A stretch of DNA of 64,000 nt, taken from Gari tellinella (Eukaryota > Mollusca > Bivalvia > Cardiida > Psammobiidae). Of the stretch, positions 1 to 10,439 are shown one piece after another (position 1 is the stretch's first letter; the number at the start of each line of letters is the position of its first letter). A model generated the notes under the pieces. The model was not told where the DNA came from. It was given only the letters and a program-made list of their open reading frames with translations, and did no database searches. Made by a program: the position numbers and the translations under genes. The stretch covers positions 5,890,001 through 5,954,000 of the forward strand of contig OV277871.1 of NCBI GenBank assembly GCA_922989275.2, in the 5' to 3' direction.

Positions 1-859
1 GTCCATAAAATAGTCTTTTATTTATGAATTGACGATATTTGGGATGTATATTAAAGTATCAGATCATGAGTCAAATTTAACAGCAAACTAAAACTTGGTA
101 CTTAGTTATTCAACCGCAAACACAGAAGATATTCATGCAATAAACTGGAACCAGATTACAAGTTTTATGCAAGAGAAAACACGGCACACAGTTTGTTAAT
201 CCTATTGTGATGTCCTTTAAAAAAACTAAGCATGTGCTCACAAATCACGTCCAATCAATTTCTTAATGAAACAGCCATGTTTCCGAGTTGCATTTAATTG
301 ACAAACAGGTTTGCATTGGCTGAAGTTGCATCTAATAATAATATCTTCAATACACGATATATAGGTCATAAAGTTTCAAAACAATGGTAGAAATCGCCGC
401 AAGAATTTTTAATACGAATATCCAGTGTCACACTGTGTTGCCAGTCAACTGTCATCTATTATTGAAGCGTTTTGATTCCCACTAGACAGAATCATTATAT
501 CTCATCGGAGTGACTTCGATGTTGAGGAATTCGTTCACTTGCTCGGCACCAACCCGGTGAGACGACATTGGTCAATAAATTGGTCAAAAGTACAAACGTA
601 ATGCGCTGTTTTAGAGTGCCAAGCCCCACTTTATTGATGCGAAAATAATGATAAGAGGATCTGCTGGGGACTTTTCTGATTCCATATAAGCGCATTACGC
701 AATGCTTTGAGACGTGAGACAGACATTCTGAATACTTTTCTCCACTCAATGCAATCTACTTGTAGTCTTCGTGAAGGTCTTGGTACGTTTAGCTGTTGTT
801 TTGACTGCGAGCGTTTAGAAGCAATCCTGTATACTATATATTCGATTGATAATTAATAC
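1..859. other. intergenic, nothing recognised
   Basis: No gene, RNA or clear repeat was recognised here. The reading frames present are short, lack convincing splice signals and show no family motif. Confidence 0.5.
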
Positions 860-1100
860 ATGAACCTCGATATTAAAAAACTCGATTAAGTCGAACTTAC
901 ACATATTTCTTCAAATGATGTTTTAGATATGTAACTTGAACTCGATTTAGACGAATGATACCCTTATTTCGAAGGGAAACCGTGGCTAAGCCACGCTTTC
1001 ACTTAGAAATAAGGGTAACATCCGATATAAGCAAGTTTGGGTTATCGAAGTTCGACAGTGCACTTGGAATTTGTGATAAAAATCATGTACTTTTATGTAC
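860..1100. repeat. M5 MITE, degenerate
   Basis: The centre is the M5 hairpin GTGGCTAAGCCAC flanked by inverted copies of a ...CTTATTTCxAAG... stretch. Flanking text repeats the family's 'antisense/sense' ends (AACTCGAT..., TATCGAAGTTCGACAGT). The left end is poorly preserved, so the boundary is approximate. Confidence 0.65.
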
Positions 1101-1338
1101 ATTGGCATCACCCGTTGGAGCCCTCTTCACGAACACGTAGTTTGATTTGCATAACAATGGACACCGTAAAAATACTTCGATTCTGCAATAAAGATGACCT
1201 TAAGTAAGATTAATGCTTGTTAAATACATCGTTAACCTTGTTTTATTGCTACTGGAATGGCTTGATTGAGAGATGTGTGTCGCAGGCTAAGACCTAATGC
1301 ACATGACTCCCACGACGCCAGGCTTCTGAATGCAGGCT

Positions 1339-1590
1339 TACAGTGGAGAAAACATTATTCTTTCCCAATAAACGCGTTTACACTAAATATATTATTTCCA
1401 TTGCAAACAGTTTGGAGCCAGATCAGACGCCGGGTAACCCGGCGTGTGATCTGGCTCCAAACTGTTTGCCACTAAGATTAAAAAACAATAATTAGAAATG
1501 TCAAAAAATGGTAATCTCCTACATTTTAGCGATTTGCGTTTGCATTTCGTTTGCGTTTAAACGGGAAAGAATAACGTTTTCTCCACTGTA
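1339..1590. repeat. M1 MITE, full length
   Basis: Starts TACAGTGGAGAAAACATTAT and ends with its inverted copy ...ACGTTTTCTCCACTGTA, with TA at both ends as expected for a Tc1/mariner-type target site. The central core hairpin (AAACAGTTTGGAGCC...) is at about 1403-1469. There is no coding capacity. Confidence 0.9.
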
Positions 1591-1644
1591 CATCTTCTTA
1601 ATAGTGTTGTTGTTTATTAGAAACATCTATAATTGTGCCACTCC

Positions 1645-1885
1645 TTAACCCATTATTCCTTAGATACGCCTGTTTACGCATTTAACTTATTCATCCACTT
1701 AAGAGATCACTTCCTCTTTATACAATAATGAATATGCATCGTTAAAAATGTGTTTTTTATACCATAGCAGATTGTAACTTAAAGCAGGCTGAAAGTTAAG
1801 CAGAATGCTCCTTAAAGAGCACCCTGCTTTACTTTCAGTCTGTTTAAAGCAACTATATACCGTCTTCAATATTAAAATAAGCTGA
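1645..1885. repeat. M2 MITE, right end truncated
   Basis: Begins TTAACCCATTATTCC and carries the M2 hairpin (AAGCAGGCTGAAAGTTAAGC...) at about 1780-1852. The usual GGTAATGGGTTAA right end is missing. Confidence 0.75.
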
Positions 1886-2012
1886 GGAGGATTAGAAATA
1901 TAAGGTAGAGGGATATCTGAAATACTGTAATACATGTTTTATAAAGAAACATGTCATTTTGGTCGCACAGGAATTTAGAAAGACGTGTGTAATGTTTAAT
2001 GTAGGTTAGAAA

Positions 2013-2238
2013 TACAGTGGAGAAAACGTGCAAACGAAATGCACTGCAACAAAATGAAGAAATCGACAACTTTTTGACAATTCTGAATGTTGATTTTAAC
2101 CTGGACGTCAAACAGTTTGGAGCCTGATCAGATGCCGGGTTACCCGGCGTCTGATCTGGCTCCAAACTGTTTGCATTGGAAATAATTGTTTAAGCGTAAT
2201 TGCGTTTATTGGGAAAGAATAACATTTTCTCCACTGTA
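2013..2238. repeat. M1 MITE, full length
   Basis: TACAGTGGAGAAAACG left end and TTTTCTCCACTGTA right end. The core hairpin is at about 2109-2174 with a GGGTTACCC centre. Orientation is opposite to the copy at 1339, judged by the position of the GCGTTTATTGGGAAAG arm. Confidence 0.88.
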
Positions 2239-2579
2239 AATAGAAAAGCTTCTATTCAATCTTTGTACATGATTTCTATCGTGTATAATACAGTATTAAG
2301 CAATCACCTTTATCAACGAGTACGGGTCTTTTATGAGTATACATGTTGTCGCTATGCAATGTAAGTACATGTACAATATTGGCTATAAGTTTGCAGTTTC
2401 TTAGGAAAACACTTAGTCTTGTTTTTGCCCAACCCTTACAATGTTAAAATCAATAGTGTATGATCTTTTAATCGTTAACTCCTTCAATGCCGTGACGCCA
2501 TCTGTTGAAAACAAATTTTGTCGTCTGCTTTTATTTCTCAAATGTGACATTTAGATAAATTGACAAAGTGATCATAATA

Positions 2580-2655
2580 AATGTCTAACAGTTTGGATCT
2601 TGATTAGACGGCGCGTTAAGCGATGTCTGACGGGATCCAAAACGTTAGTACATGT
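2580..2655. repeat. isolated core hairpin, degenerate
   Basis: AACAGTTTGGATCTTGATTAG pairs imperfectly with CTGACGGGATCCAAAACGTT. It resembles the M4 core but no family ends were found around it. Confidence 0.5.
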
Positions 2656-2795
2656 AGATGATAGAGCATTCGAAATCAATATAACAAATCGTATAATCAT
2701 AATATTATATCTATCTACTTATTGAAATTGGAAATTCAACTCTTATACTGTATCGTTCAACTGTTCTAAGGGAGTCTGGATTTAAAGTACTTGCT

Positions 2796-3035
2796 TTAAC
2801 CAATTGCCCCACAAATGCACCTTTTTACGCTTTAATTTATTCCTCCACTGACAAAATTCCATTTGATACAGTAATGAATATGTTTCAGACGAAATAGTTT
2901 CTTTTTCCAAGCACATTGTAAGCAGGTTGAAAGTAAAGCAGAATGCGCCTTCAGGCGTATTCTGCTTACTTTCAACCTGCTTTAAGTAATAACATGTCTT
3001 CAAAACTAGAAATCGGCTATGGGGTCATGGGTTAA
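2796..3035. repeat. M2 MITE
   Basis: TTAA at both ends (TTAACCAATTGCCCC ... GGGGTCATGGGTTAA). The centre is a near-perfect hairpin with the GCAGAATGCGCC stem and a CAGG loop (about 2915-2990). Confidence 0.85.
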
Positions 3036-3337
3036 GCAGTCGTTACATGTATAAGAATTAATAGTTCCCTTTTGAACAGTTTATTGCTGTGAAAATGCTC
3101 AAGTACGTGATTATTCACGACAAACACAGCGTTGAGATGCAGTCGTTCTAATTATGTTGACCCATGCTTCTTCTAAATAATCGAAGGGAAATCCGATTAA
3201 TGAACACGGACCTTGATTTTGTCTGAATATTGTCTGATAGTTTGGGTTAAAATGCTAACATTACATGACACAGCGTTTCTGATGGAGACATGCATTTGAA
3301 AAATATAATTATGTTACACATACAGTAACACCTGTGT

Positions 3338-3580
3338 TACAGTGGAGAAAACGTTATTCTTTTCCGTTTTAAAAACGCAAACGCAAATCGCTAAAATGTA
3401 GAAAATTACCCTTTTTTGACATTTCTAATTATTCTTTTTAATCTGAGTAGCAAACAGTTTGGAGCCTGATCAGACGCCGGGTTACCCGGCGTTTTATCTG
3501 GCTCTAGACTGTTTGCAATGGAAATGATAGTTAAACGTAAACGCGTTTATCGGGAAAGAAAAACGTTTTTCTCCACTGTA
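3338..3580. repeat. M1 MITE, full length
   Basis: TA-flanked, with inverted CAGTGGAGAAAACGTT ends and the core hairpin at about 3451-3514. Confidence 0.88.
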
Positions 3581-3879
3581 AGCGACCAACTCCAAACAAG
3601 ATGAATGGAAAATCTGATACATGTACATGTATCAAGGTTGAAGATTATAGTGCAAGACAGAACTAATGCAGGAAGGTTCTGTAGAAGATTTCTGCATAAC
3701 ATGTCCAACATTAAACAGTCCTTTGTGTCGAGAGATGTCCACACTTCTTTCAAAAATGATTAATATTAACCTCTTGGTTTACCGCCAAAATACATGTGTT
3801 TTTAAAACTATTTCGCTGCCATATTTTATCGTCTGCTTTGATAGTGTCGTCTGCAATATTTGTTCAAGTCAGATTTAGG

Positions 3880-4021
3880 GCTTTTTGACTGAAGAAATAT
3901 CAATACGAGTGTCAAACAGTATGGATCCTGATCAGACATCGCGTTACGCGATGTCTGATCAGAATCCATACTGTTTGCAAATTCGCCTTTTGGCGCCATT
4001 GGCAGTGAAAGAGTTATTAAT
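3880..4021. repeat. M4-type MITE, partial
   Basis: Core hairpin 3914-3978 (AAACAGTATGGATCCTGATC... with a GCGTTACGC centre) followed by the M4 right end GGCAGTGAAAGAGTTATTAA. The left TTAACCC end is not preserved. Confidence 0.65.
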
Positions 4022-4209
4022 CATTAAAACCCCAACTTTGAAGAAATGGTTAACCGTAACCCACGGTACAACCATGTATTGTTTTCGGTGATTTCAAGCA
4101 GGTGGCTGCTTAAAACAAAATCAAAATAATAAAGCTGGATCATGGTAAAAGATGCGTTTGTTTGTTCACACCCTGTTTTAAAAGGCCACCTAGTTTTAAC
4201 ACTACAATT

Positions 4210-4571
4210 TACAGCGCTCCCTCTTTACAACGACACCCAATGGGAGACAAAAATATGTGCGTTGTTCGGAGGGAGTCGATATAGGGATGGGAATTGGCTT
4301 ACATTTGCAAACACAGCTTAAATCCATATCAGACGCCGCGTAGCGCGACGTCTGATCTTGATTCAAGCTGTTTGTCACTCGTCATTAAGTTTGTTTCTGT
4401 CAAAATGTCCATTTATGCAAGTTTGAGAAAAACAGCAGACGACAATTTAAGCAGACGATATCGCAACATGAAAATGTCTAAACATATTTGCATTTTTCGG
4501 AGAACAGTCACAGGGTCGTTGTAAGGAGGGAATCGTTGTTCAGAGGGCCGTTGTAGAGAGGGAGCGCTGTA
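4210..4571. repeat. M7 MITE
   Basis: Left end TACAGCGCTCCCTC and right end GAGGGAGCGCTGTA are inverted copies. Internal GGGAG/CTCCC blocks recur, and a core hairpin (about 4310-4376) reads ACAGCTTAAATCC...GATTCAAGCTGT. Confidence 0.82.
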
Positions 4572-4797
4572 ATAGTTTTCCATTGGTTGCAATGACAGTG
4601 TCTTTCTTACGAGATTTACGGACATTAGTTTATTTCAAGATGTCTGGGAGACTCATTTAGATGTAAGCACGTCGAAAAATCATTTGATATAAGTTATGAA
4701 ACTTGACGAAATGACAAATTACTGTCAATCTAAGATGCATGAACTAAACAATGCCTGTTTAGTAAAACAGCCCTTCTTGTCCCCGCCTTAACATTGG

Positions 4798-5047
4798 TAC
4801 AGTGGAGAAAACGTTATTCTTTCCCGACAAACGCGTTAACGCTAAAACTATTATTTCCATTGCAAACAGTTTGGAGCCAGATCAGACGCCGGGTAACACT
4901 GTGTCTGATCAGGCTCCAAAATGTTGCCACTTAGATTAAAATGGATAGTCAAAATTGTCAAAATGTTGTCATTTCTCCGTTTTATTGCTAAAAAAAAGCG
5001 TTTTGTTTGCGTTTAAACGGGAAAGAATAACGTCCTCTCCCCTCTAA
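4798..5047. repeat. M1 MITE, right end eroded
   Basis: Clear left end TACAGTGGAGAAAACGTTAT. The right end reads ACGTCCTCTCCCCTCTAA. Core hairpin at 4863-4925 with several mismatches. Confidence 0.82.
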
Positions 5048-5115
5048 ACCGTTATTTAAATCCTGATCAGACGCCGAGTAAAACAGTGTCTGATCAGGAT
5101 CAAAATATTTTGCCA
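5048..5115. repeat. orphan core hairpin
   Basis: AATCCTGATCAGACGCC...GTGTCTGATCAGGATC lies directly after the preceding M1 copy, without family ends of its own. Confidence 0.5.
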
Positions 5116-5662
5116 TTTATATCGATGTTCCTTTAAATAATCAAAATGACTAATATCTGATATTTGATAGACAAACACGACTGTGTTTAAGCGTATGCTA
5201 CATGTAGCATGGCAGTAAAGTGTTTATTTAAAAATGACTACAGACACCTGACAACTTTATAAAAATTTGACACGTAATTGCCTTTTTCTAAACCCAAATT
5301 GATTACGACATTCATAAGCGATGTGGTTAAAAAAGTTGTTGGTATACACATTTAATACATCATACACAAAGACATCACTGAGTGCAGCTTGTAGAATTGT
5401 TGTCTCTTTTTTCCGCTGATGAATGTCCGAATTACAGTCATAATTTAAACCATAACAGTCATAAAACACAACCAAACTTATGTTTAACTGCCGCTCAAAT
5501 GATGCTGAATGATGTCTATTTACATGAGACAACTTGATGTAGGACAAAGGTAAAGCATAAAGCTCTTTCAGGGGCGTTCTGCTTTATCTTTATCCTATAA
5601 TAAGGAGTAGGTTGTCTGTTAATTCTTCCATAAAATGGCCGTGTAACATAGGATTGATTGTA

Positions 5663-5875
5663 TTAACCCCTTCACTGCATTGTCCCGAGTACAATAGTTA
5701 TTTGCAAACAGTTTGGTTCCTGATCAGACGCCGCGTAACGCGGCGTCTGATCAGGATCCAAATTGTTTGACAGCCATTTCAATATTTATTAATTCAAAAT
5801 AACTCTCTAAATTTTAAATTTTAAAAATAAAAGTAAACGACAATGTTTGTGACGTCATGGCAGAGAAAGGGTTAA
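5663..5875. repeat. M4 MITE just upstream of the secreted-protein promoter
   Basis: Flanked by TTAA on both sides (TTAACCCCTTCACTGCATTG ... ATGGCAGAGAAAGGGTTAA). Core hairpin 5703-5769 with a perfect GACGCCGCGTAACGCGGCGTC stem. Its right end lies 50 bp before the TATA box of the next gene. Confidence 0.88.
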
Positions 5876-5925
5876 ACGTACATTTTACGTGCTTGTTCGT
5901 GGTCAGATGCACATTGGGTACGGGC

Positions 5926-5932
5926 TATATAA
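5926..5932 (+). promoter_or_regulatory. TATA box of secreted-protein gene
   Basis: TATATAA is followed 28 nt later by a TTCAGCA initiator (5951-5957, putative +1 near A5954). This spacing is typical of metazoan pol II core promoters. The predicted 5' UTR is about 44 nt, ending at the ATG at 5998. The in-frame-looking ATG at 5857 lies upstream of the TATA box and is therefore rejected. Confidence 0.75.
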
Positions 5933-5997
5933 CGGACCGCTCTACGGACGTTCAGCAGTACAAGCCGATCGCTAGTCTCAAACACAAACCAGCCAAG

Positions 5998-6061
5998 ATG
6001 AGGAACTCCGTTTGTTTGCTGCTGTTGGTCTGCATGATGGGCCTTATGGTGCCAACTGAAG
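5998..6061 (+). CDS. secreted-protein gene, exon 1 (signal peptide)
   Basis: ATG in context AAGATGAGG. The exon ends GAA-G before the donor GTAAAA at 6062 and contributes 21 codons plus one base. Confidence 0.87.
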
Positions 6062-8802
6062 GTAAAACTTTATTCTGTTTTATTTATTTATTCATTTTAA
6101 TTTATTTTTTTATCTTTTATTTTATCTATTTCGTGTTTTGTGTTTTATTTTTTCGATTTTTTTTCTATGTGCTGTTCTTAATTCCTAGCTTCTTTTACTG
6201 GCTGACGTAATTCAATTATTATCATGCCAATCGCGATTTACCTGGCATTTGCTGAAGCTCTGGTCAAGATCTAACTTTTTGTAACTCGCCGTCTAATCAA
6301 GATTCAAAATGTTTGATACTCGTATTTGGAAATTTTAGATTTTTTTTAAGTAAAAGTCATAACAAAAGGCTTTTTGCATCCAACGAAAAATTTTTTAAAT
6401 GTGAAATACATTTCACCGGGAAAAGGGTTCAATGATAAAGAACATTTTGGGATATAGTTAGCACTATCACTGTAAATAAGGTTTCCATTTGCAAAGACTG
6501 GATACATTAGTCGTCTAGTAGCTCGATCCATGGTTATAAAGCGCTTGAGATGATTCTAAAATCGTCCTCAAGCTTTTGATTGGTATATTTTCAGCGGAAT
6601 GCTCAAATCTGACCAATCAAAAGCATGAAAACGATCACAAACTCATCTCAAACGCTTTAATTAATAACCATGGTTCCGAGATCTAAACAGTTTGACACCA
6701 TTAGCGATATCCACTCAGTCAAAATGCCTAAAATCTACATGTAAATGTATCTGCATACGGAATTAAGGCACTGAAATGGTACAGTGGAGAAAACGTTATT
6801 CTTTCCCAGTAAACGCGTTTACGCTAAAACTATTATTTCCATTGCAAACTGTATGGAGCCAGATCAGACGCCGGGTAACCCGGCGTCTGATCAGGCTCCA
6901 AACTGTTTGCCACTCAGATTAAAATAAATAATCAGAAATGTCAAAAATGGTTATTTTCTACATTTTAGCGATTTGTGTTTGCGTTTCGTTTGCGTTTAAA
7001 CGGGAAAGAATAACGTTTTCTCCAATGTACTAATTGAACAACGTAAATTAATGGAGGTATATCTCTCATACAGAGGTGAAGACGTTACCCTTCAATGAAA
7101 CTACAGTAAGGGCAAATTCAAAGCTGTGGAACTTAGGAAAAATGAAGGTTTTAGCAAATTACGATTTATCAAAAATATGTAGTCATCGGGACCATCAACT
7201 TGCTTTCGTTATACTCAAACTTCGATATAGCAGGTCCATTTTACTATAAATACCTTAAGTAGAGATGGAGAATAAATTTGTTTTTTTATGTAATATTTCG
7301 TAATAGACTATCCAATTTCGTTATGAGTGAGCTTCGCTGTACATTGTTAATTTTTGAAAACATAGTAGACCCAGATCAGACAGTTCCTTAAAGGAGCTGT
7401 CTGATCAGAGGATGCAATGTTTCCTTATAGAATCTGTATGAAATGTGTCTGCACTCTTTCTTGGGGATGTTTTCTCATATTTCTGTTAGAAAGTGTTATA
7501 GTTTAGATTGTAGATGTTCATATCTGAATAAGTTTATATACGAATATTTAAAGGGAGAAGGGTTTAATTCAGGTTTCAATGTATAACCAATCCTTGCTAA
7601 ACTATGATACTGCAATAGGGCAATGTGTCTTACAACTAACATCGCCAAAGAAACGAAAACATTAAAGGTATGCTGTCGTATGTTCAATGGTTGAAAAATG
7701 AAGATCGCACAATGATACAGCAAAACCTCTATTAATAAACCCAACCGATTGGCTTTGAGACAAATGCATCTTACTACAGGATAAATGTACTACAGAAAGC
7801 TCTTAGTAGGAGCTTTCTGTAATTTATTTATCCTGTATTAAGCAATCGATTGCCTTTAAGTTCCATGTTTCTTACTAGTATGCCGCTTTAACCCTTTACC
7901 CTAAAGCCTGAAATCTTAGTTTTGAAGACGGCAGACCGCTGATAGCAGGTTGCAAGTTTAAGGAGCATTATGCTATATACTCTCAACCTGCTGTACGCTA
8001 CCGTCTCGACTGGTACTAGAAAGGACTTCTTCATTGGAACAGTTTTCCATAGTGTAGACATGATAAGAGGTGTACGAAATGCGTAGTTATAGATTAACCC
8101 TTTCACTCTCAATGACGCCATAAAGCGCGTTTGCGAACAGTTTGGGTCCTGATCAGACGCCGCACAACGCGGCGTCTGATCAAGACCCAAACTGTTTGAC
8201 ACTCTTATCAATATTTATTATGTCAAACAACCTTAAATCCAACTTTGAAACGTGTCTTGCAAACAACAATACGGAAGCAGACGACAATAAAGCGGTGAAT
8301 GGGTAAAAATCTCCCGAATACATGTAATTGGATCATGAAAGGGTTAAAACTTAAAAGAGAAGCTGTATGGTAAGACCAAACATCAATGTCGTGCTATTTC
8401 CCTTTAGGGTGGTGGTGCAAGAAATGTAAGTGGCCGTGGGGTTACGGACGTGGAATGGGCGGTGGATATGGCGGAGGCTTTGGAATGGGCGGCGGATATG
8501 GCGGTGGATATGGAATGGGCGGCGGAATGGGCGGTGGATACGGAATGGGCGGTGGATATGGCGGCGGCTTTGGAATGGGCGGAGGATACGGAGGTGGCTT
8601 TGGAATGGGTGGAGGATATGGCGGCGGCTTTGGAATGGGCGGAGGGTACGGCGGTGGCTTTGGAATGGGCGGAGGCATGGGTGGAGGCATGGGCGGAGGC
8701 ATGGGCGGGGGCATGATGGGCGGAAGATATGGTTACGGTTACGGCCACAACAAGAAATACAGGCCATACAAGAAACACAGGCCATACAAGCGCTACTATT
8801 GA
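5998..8802 (+). CDS. secreted Gly/Met/Tyr-rich repeat protein (two exons, 152 aa)
   Basis: Coding exons 5998-6061 and 8408-8802 join in phase 1 across a 2,346-bp GT-AG intron. Residues 1-22 form a classical signal peptide (MRNSVCLLLLVCMMGLMVPT...), and the split Gly22 codon lies near the likely cleavage site. The mature chain starts WWCKKCKWPWGYG, with a CxxC pair at Cys25/Cys28. Residues 37-127 are repeats of GMGGGYGGGF-type units. The chain ends in a basic, tyrosine-rich tail of RPY units (KKYRPYKKHRPYKRYY). It should be extracellular. Gly-rich repeats with a basic Tyr-rich C-terminus recall molluscan shell-matrix proteins (shematrin-like) and byssal or adhesive proteins; an antimicrobial peptide is another option. 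The family is not identified with certainty. Gene structure confidence is high, function low. Confidence 0.88.
6528..6673. repeat. M9 palindromic MITE
   Basis: Left CCATGGTTATAAAGCG pairs with right ...TAATTAATAACCATGG. The internal arms (CAAGCTTTTGATTGGT...ACCAATCAAAAGC) make nearly the whole element one imperfect hairpin. Confidence 0.8.
6780..7029. repeat. M1 MITE, full length
   Basis: TACAGTGGAGAAAACGTTAT ... ACGTTTTCTCCAATGTA, TA-flanked. Core hairpin 6843-6909 with a GGGTAACCC centre. Confidence 0.9.
7366..7425. repeat. core-type hairpin
   Basis: CAGATCAGACAGTTCCTTAA pairs with AAGGAGCTGTCTGATC. The outer TGATC motif of the shared core is kept with a different inner stem. No family ends were identified. 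Confidence 0.55.
7775..7848. repeat. short hairpin repeat
   Basis: TACAGGATAAATGTACTACAGAAAGCTC inverted against GAGCTTTCTGTAATTTATTTATCCTGTA. The same GAAAGCTC stem recurs in the M6 family and near 9240. Confidence 0.6.
8094..8347. repeat. M4 MITE
   Basis: TTAACCCTTTCACTCTCAAT ... TGAAAGGGTTAA with TTAA at both ends. Core hairpin 8133-8199, perfect around GACGCCGC(A)CAACGCGGCGTC except at the tip. Confidence 0.82.
8408..8802 (+). CDS. secreted-protein gene, exon 2 (repeat domain and stop)
   Basis: Follows the acceptor CCCTTTAG. The frame completes the Gly22 codon and runs open to a TGA stop at 8800-8802. The GGA/GGC/GGT-rich repeats also create long open frames on other frames and the reverse strand; these are compositional shadows. 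Confidence 0.88.
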
Positions 8803-8875
8803 AGACACTCCTAACCTGGCTAATCTGTTTATGCCGACTACCTTTGACATGGCAATGTAGAGAAATATTAATGTA

Positions 8876-8888
8876 AATAAAAAATAAA
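8876..8888 (+). promoter_or_regulatory. polyadenylation signals of secreted-protein gene
   Basis: Two AATAAA hexamers, at 8876-8881 and 8883-8888, about 75-85 nt after the stop codon. Cleavage is expected around 8900-8915. Confidence 0.8.
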
Positions 8889-8942
8889 GTAATTCGTGCA
8901 GCATCAATCCTCGTACATGTGTTATTATTCCTCTGACTATAT

Positions 8943-9110
8943 TCAGGGCACCAGATAAGAGGGAACGAGCGGAATAAATCCAAACAAATGTTTCTTCTTC
9001 AAAACCCAAAATATTTATGCTCAAAACACTATGGTGTTACTACTCATTAGACTCGTCTCGAAGATACGATTCTTATGAGTAGTAACACTACAGGGTTTAG
9101 TGAAGAAATG
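8943..9110. repeat. fold-back element with CAGGGC ends
   Basis: CAGGGCACCAGATAAGAGGG at the left. The centre is a palindrome (ACACTATGGTGTTACTACTC ... GAGTAGTAACACTA) at about 9025-9092. A sister copy lies at 27735-27929. Confidence 0.65.
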
Positions 9111-9199
9111 AAGATTTTGGTAATTGAAATAATCCCTTATCTTAAGCTCTTCATATTCCTTATGGACGAAAGTACAAATCATCTGTATCCAACTGTGAT

Positions 9200-9290
9200 T
9201 AAGGCAGGTGACTGCTTAAAACACGATTACTATGAAGCAGAAAGCTTCTATTGGGAGCTTTCTGCTTTATTTTCACCTTGCTACAACTTA
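9200..9290. repeat. hairpin repeat related to M6
   Basis: AGGCAGGTGACTGCTTAAAAC, then GAAAGCTTCTATTGGGAGCTTTCTGC. This resembles the GAAAGCTC hairpin and GACAGGTGAC text of M6, without the M6 ends. Confidence 0.55.
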
Positions 9291-9443
9291 TTGGGCCCGA
9301 TTGTAGCACCTGTGCGGAATACATACTTTCTTTGCAACAGTGCAGACCAATATCAGATACCTGAGAACTTGTTCTATATTATGGGTTTGCTATTTTAAAT
9401 CGAGCTATCAATTAATAAACTAAGAAGCATGCAACTATTTGAA

Positions 9444-9806
9444 TACAGTGCTCCCTCTCTACAACAACTCCCCATGGGAGAAAAACAGTTTGTGTGTTGT
9501 TCGAAGGGAGTTGTTATAGGGGGTGAACCTTAATACCCATAGAGTACATTCGTAAACAGTTTGAACCCAGATCAGACGTCTAGTCGTGTTTCAAATTATG
9601 TGTTACTCGTCATTATATTTCTTTCTTTGTCAAAATGTTCAATACGTTACTTTGAGAAAATACATCAGACGACAATTTTAAGCACACGATATTGCAGCAG
9701 TGAAAGCATTAGAAATAATTGTCTCGTTTAGGGAACAGCGACAAGCGTTGTTGGGTAAGGAGGGGGTCGTTGTTAGGAGGGCCGTTGTAGGGAGGGAGCC
9801 TTTATA
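9444..9806. repeat. M7 MITE
   Basis: TACAGTGCTCCCTCTCTAC at the left; GGGAGGGAGCC at the right (end eroded). The interior repeats GGGAG/GTTGTTxGGAG blocks and holds half of a core hairpin near 9554-9598. Confidence 0.8.
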
Positions 9807-10400
9807 AAGGACCTCTAAAAGTTACAACATACCAAATATCAAAGCTTCTGTCTTATTAGTTTCAGAGAAGATGCTTGAAGATTCACTATAAAATAGCTCT
9901 ATGTAAAACACCCGGGTGGTGCCATTTTTTACCCCACAGACAGACCTGTAGATTATGATATGTGCTAAATATCTAAGGGGTATCCCTTGTGGTTTTTGAC
10001 AAGTATATGGGTTGGTTGTTGCTGGTGTTTTTTTTTAAATATTTCTTTATTTTTTCAATTCTGCATTGTATCATATTCTTTACAGAACAATGAAATAGCT
10101 TGACCCTAGGAACATTCCTGTAAAGTTTGGTTCAACTGGGTCAATTGGTGCAGTAGAAGAATATGTTCAAAGAAATGTTGACATGCGTATGTATGTCGAT
10201 GAAGACGTACGACGGCAGACTGACATCAGACGATCACTGAAGCTCACCTTGGCACAAAGTGCCAGGTGAGCTGAAAATGACAAAAGTTTTGACCAGAATG
10301 TGGGTAAGAAAACATTACGAAGCTCGCCTCCTGTACATTTTGAAAAGGATACACAATCAAACAAAATCTTAATCTTGATGAGGATGCTGTCAAAAGGTCA
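9807..10400. other. unassigned repeat-like DNA before the tandem array
   Basis: Contains a strong short hairpin, AGCTCACCTTGGCAC / GTGCCAGGTGAGCT (10234-10273), and a T-run at 10029-10037. No gene was recognised. It may be part of the same element as the tandem array that follows, which ends with a similar GTGAGCTAAAAATGA text near 11340. Confidence 0.5.
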
Positions 10401-10439
10401 CTGACTAAACAATATAAGCTGTATTCCGCGACTGATGCA

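Larger units (their letters stand above)
6062..8407 (+). other. intron of the secreted-protein gene
   Basis: Donor GTAAAA, acceptor TTCCCTTTAG. The first ~140 bases are extremely T-rich. It holds an M9 palindrome, an M1, two short hairpins and an M4 whose right end (8347) lies about 60 bp before the acceptor. Confidence 0.8.

Noticed and set aside
1645..1648. TTAACCC repeats as telomere-like DNA
   Set aside because: They occur singly at MITE ends, not in tandem.
5857..5999. Upstream ATG giving a longer N-terminus for the secreted protein
   Set aside because: It lies upstream of the TATA box and inside the M4 repeat. The frame from 5998 encodes a clean signal peptide.
8351..9024. Long reverse-strand frames (Pro-, His- and Ser-rich) and other-frame plus-strand frames over the Gly-rich exon
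   Set aside because: They mirror the GGN repeat array of the supported secreted-protein exon and lack start, splice or family signals.
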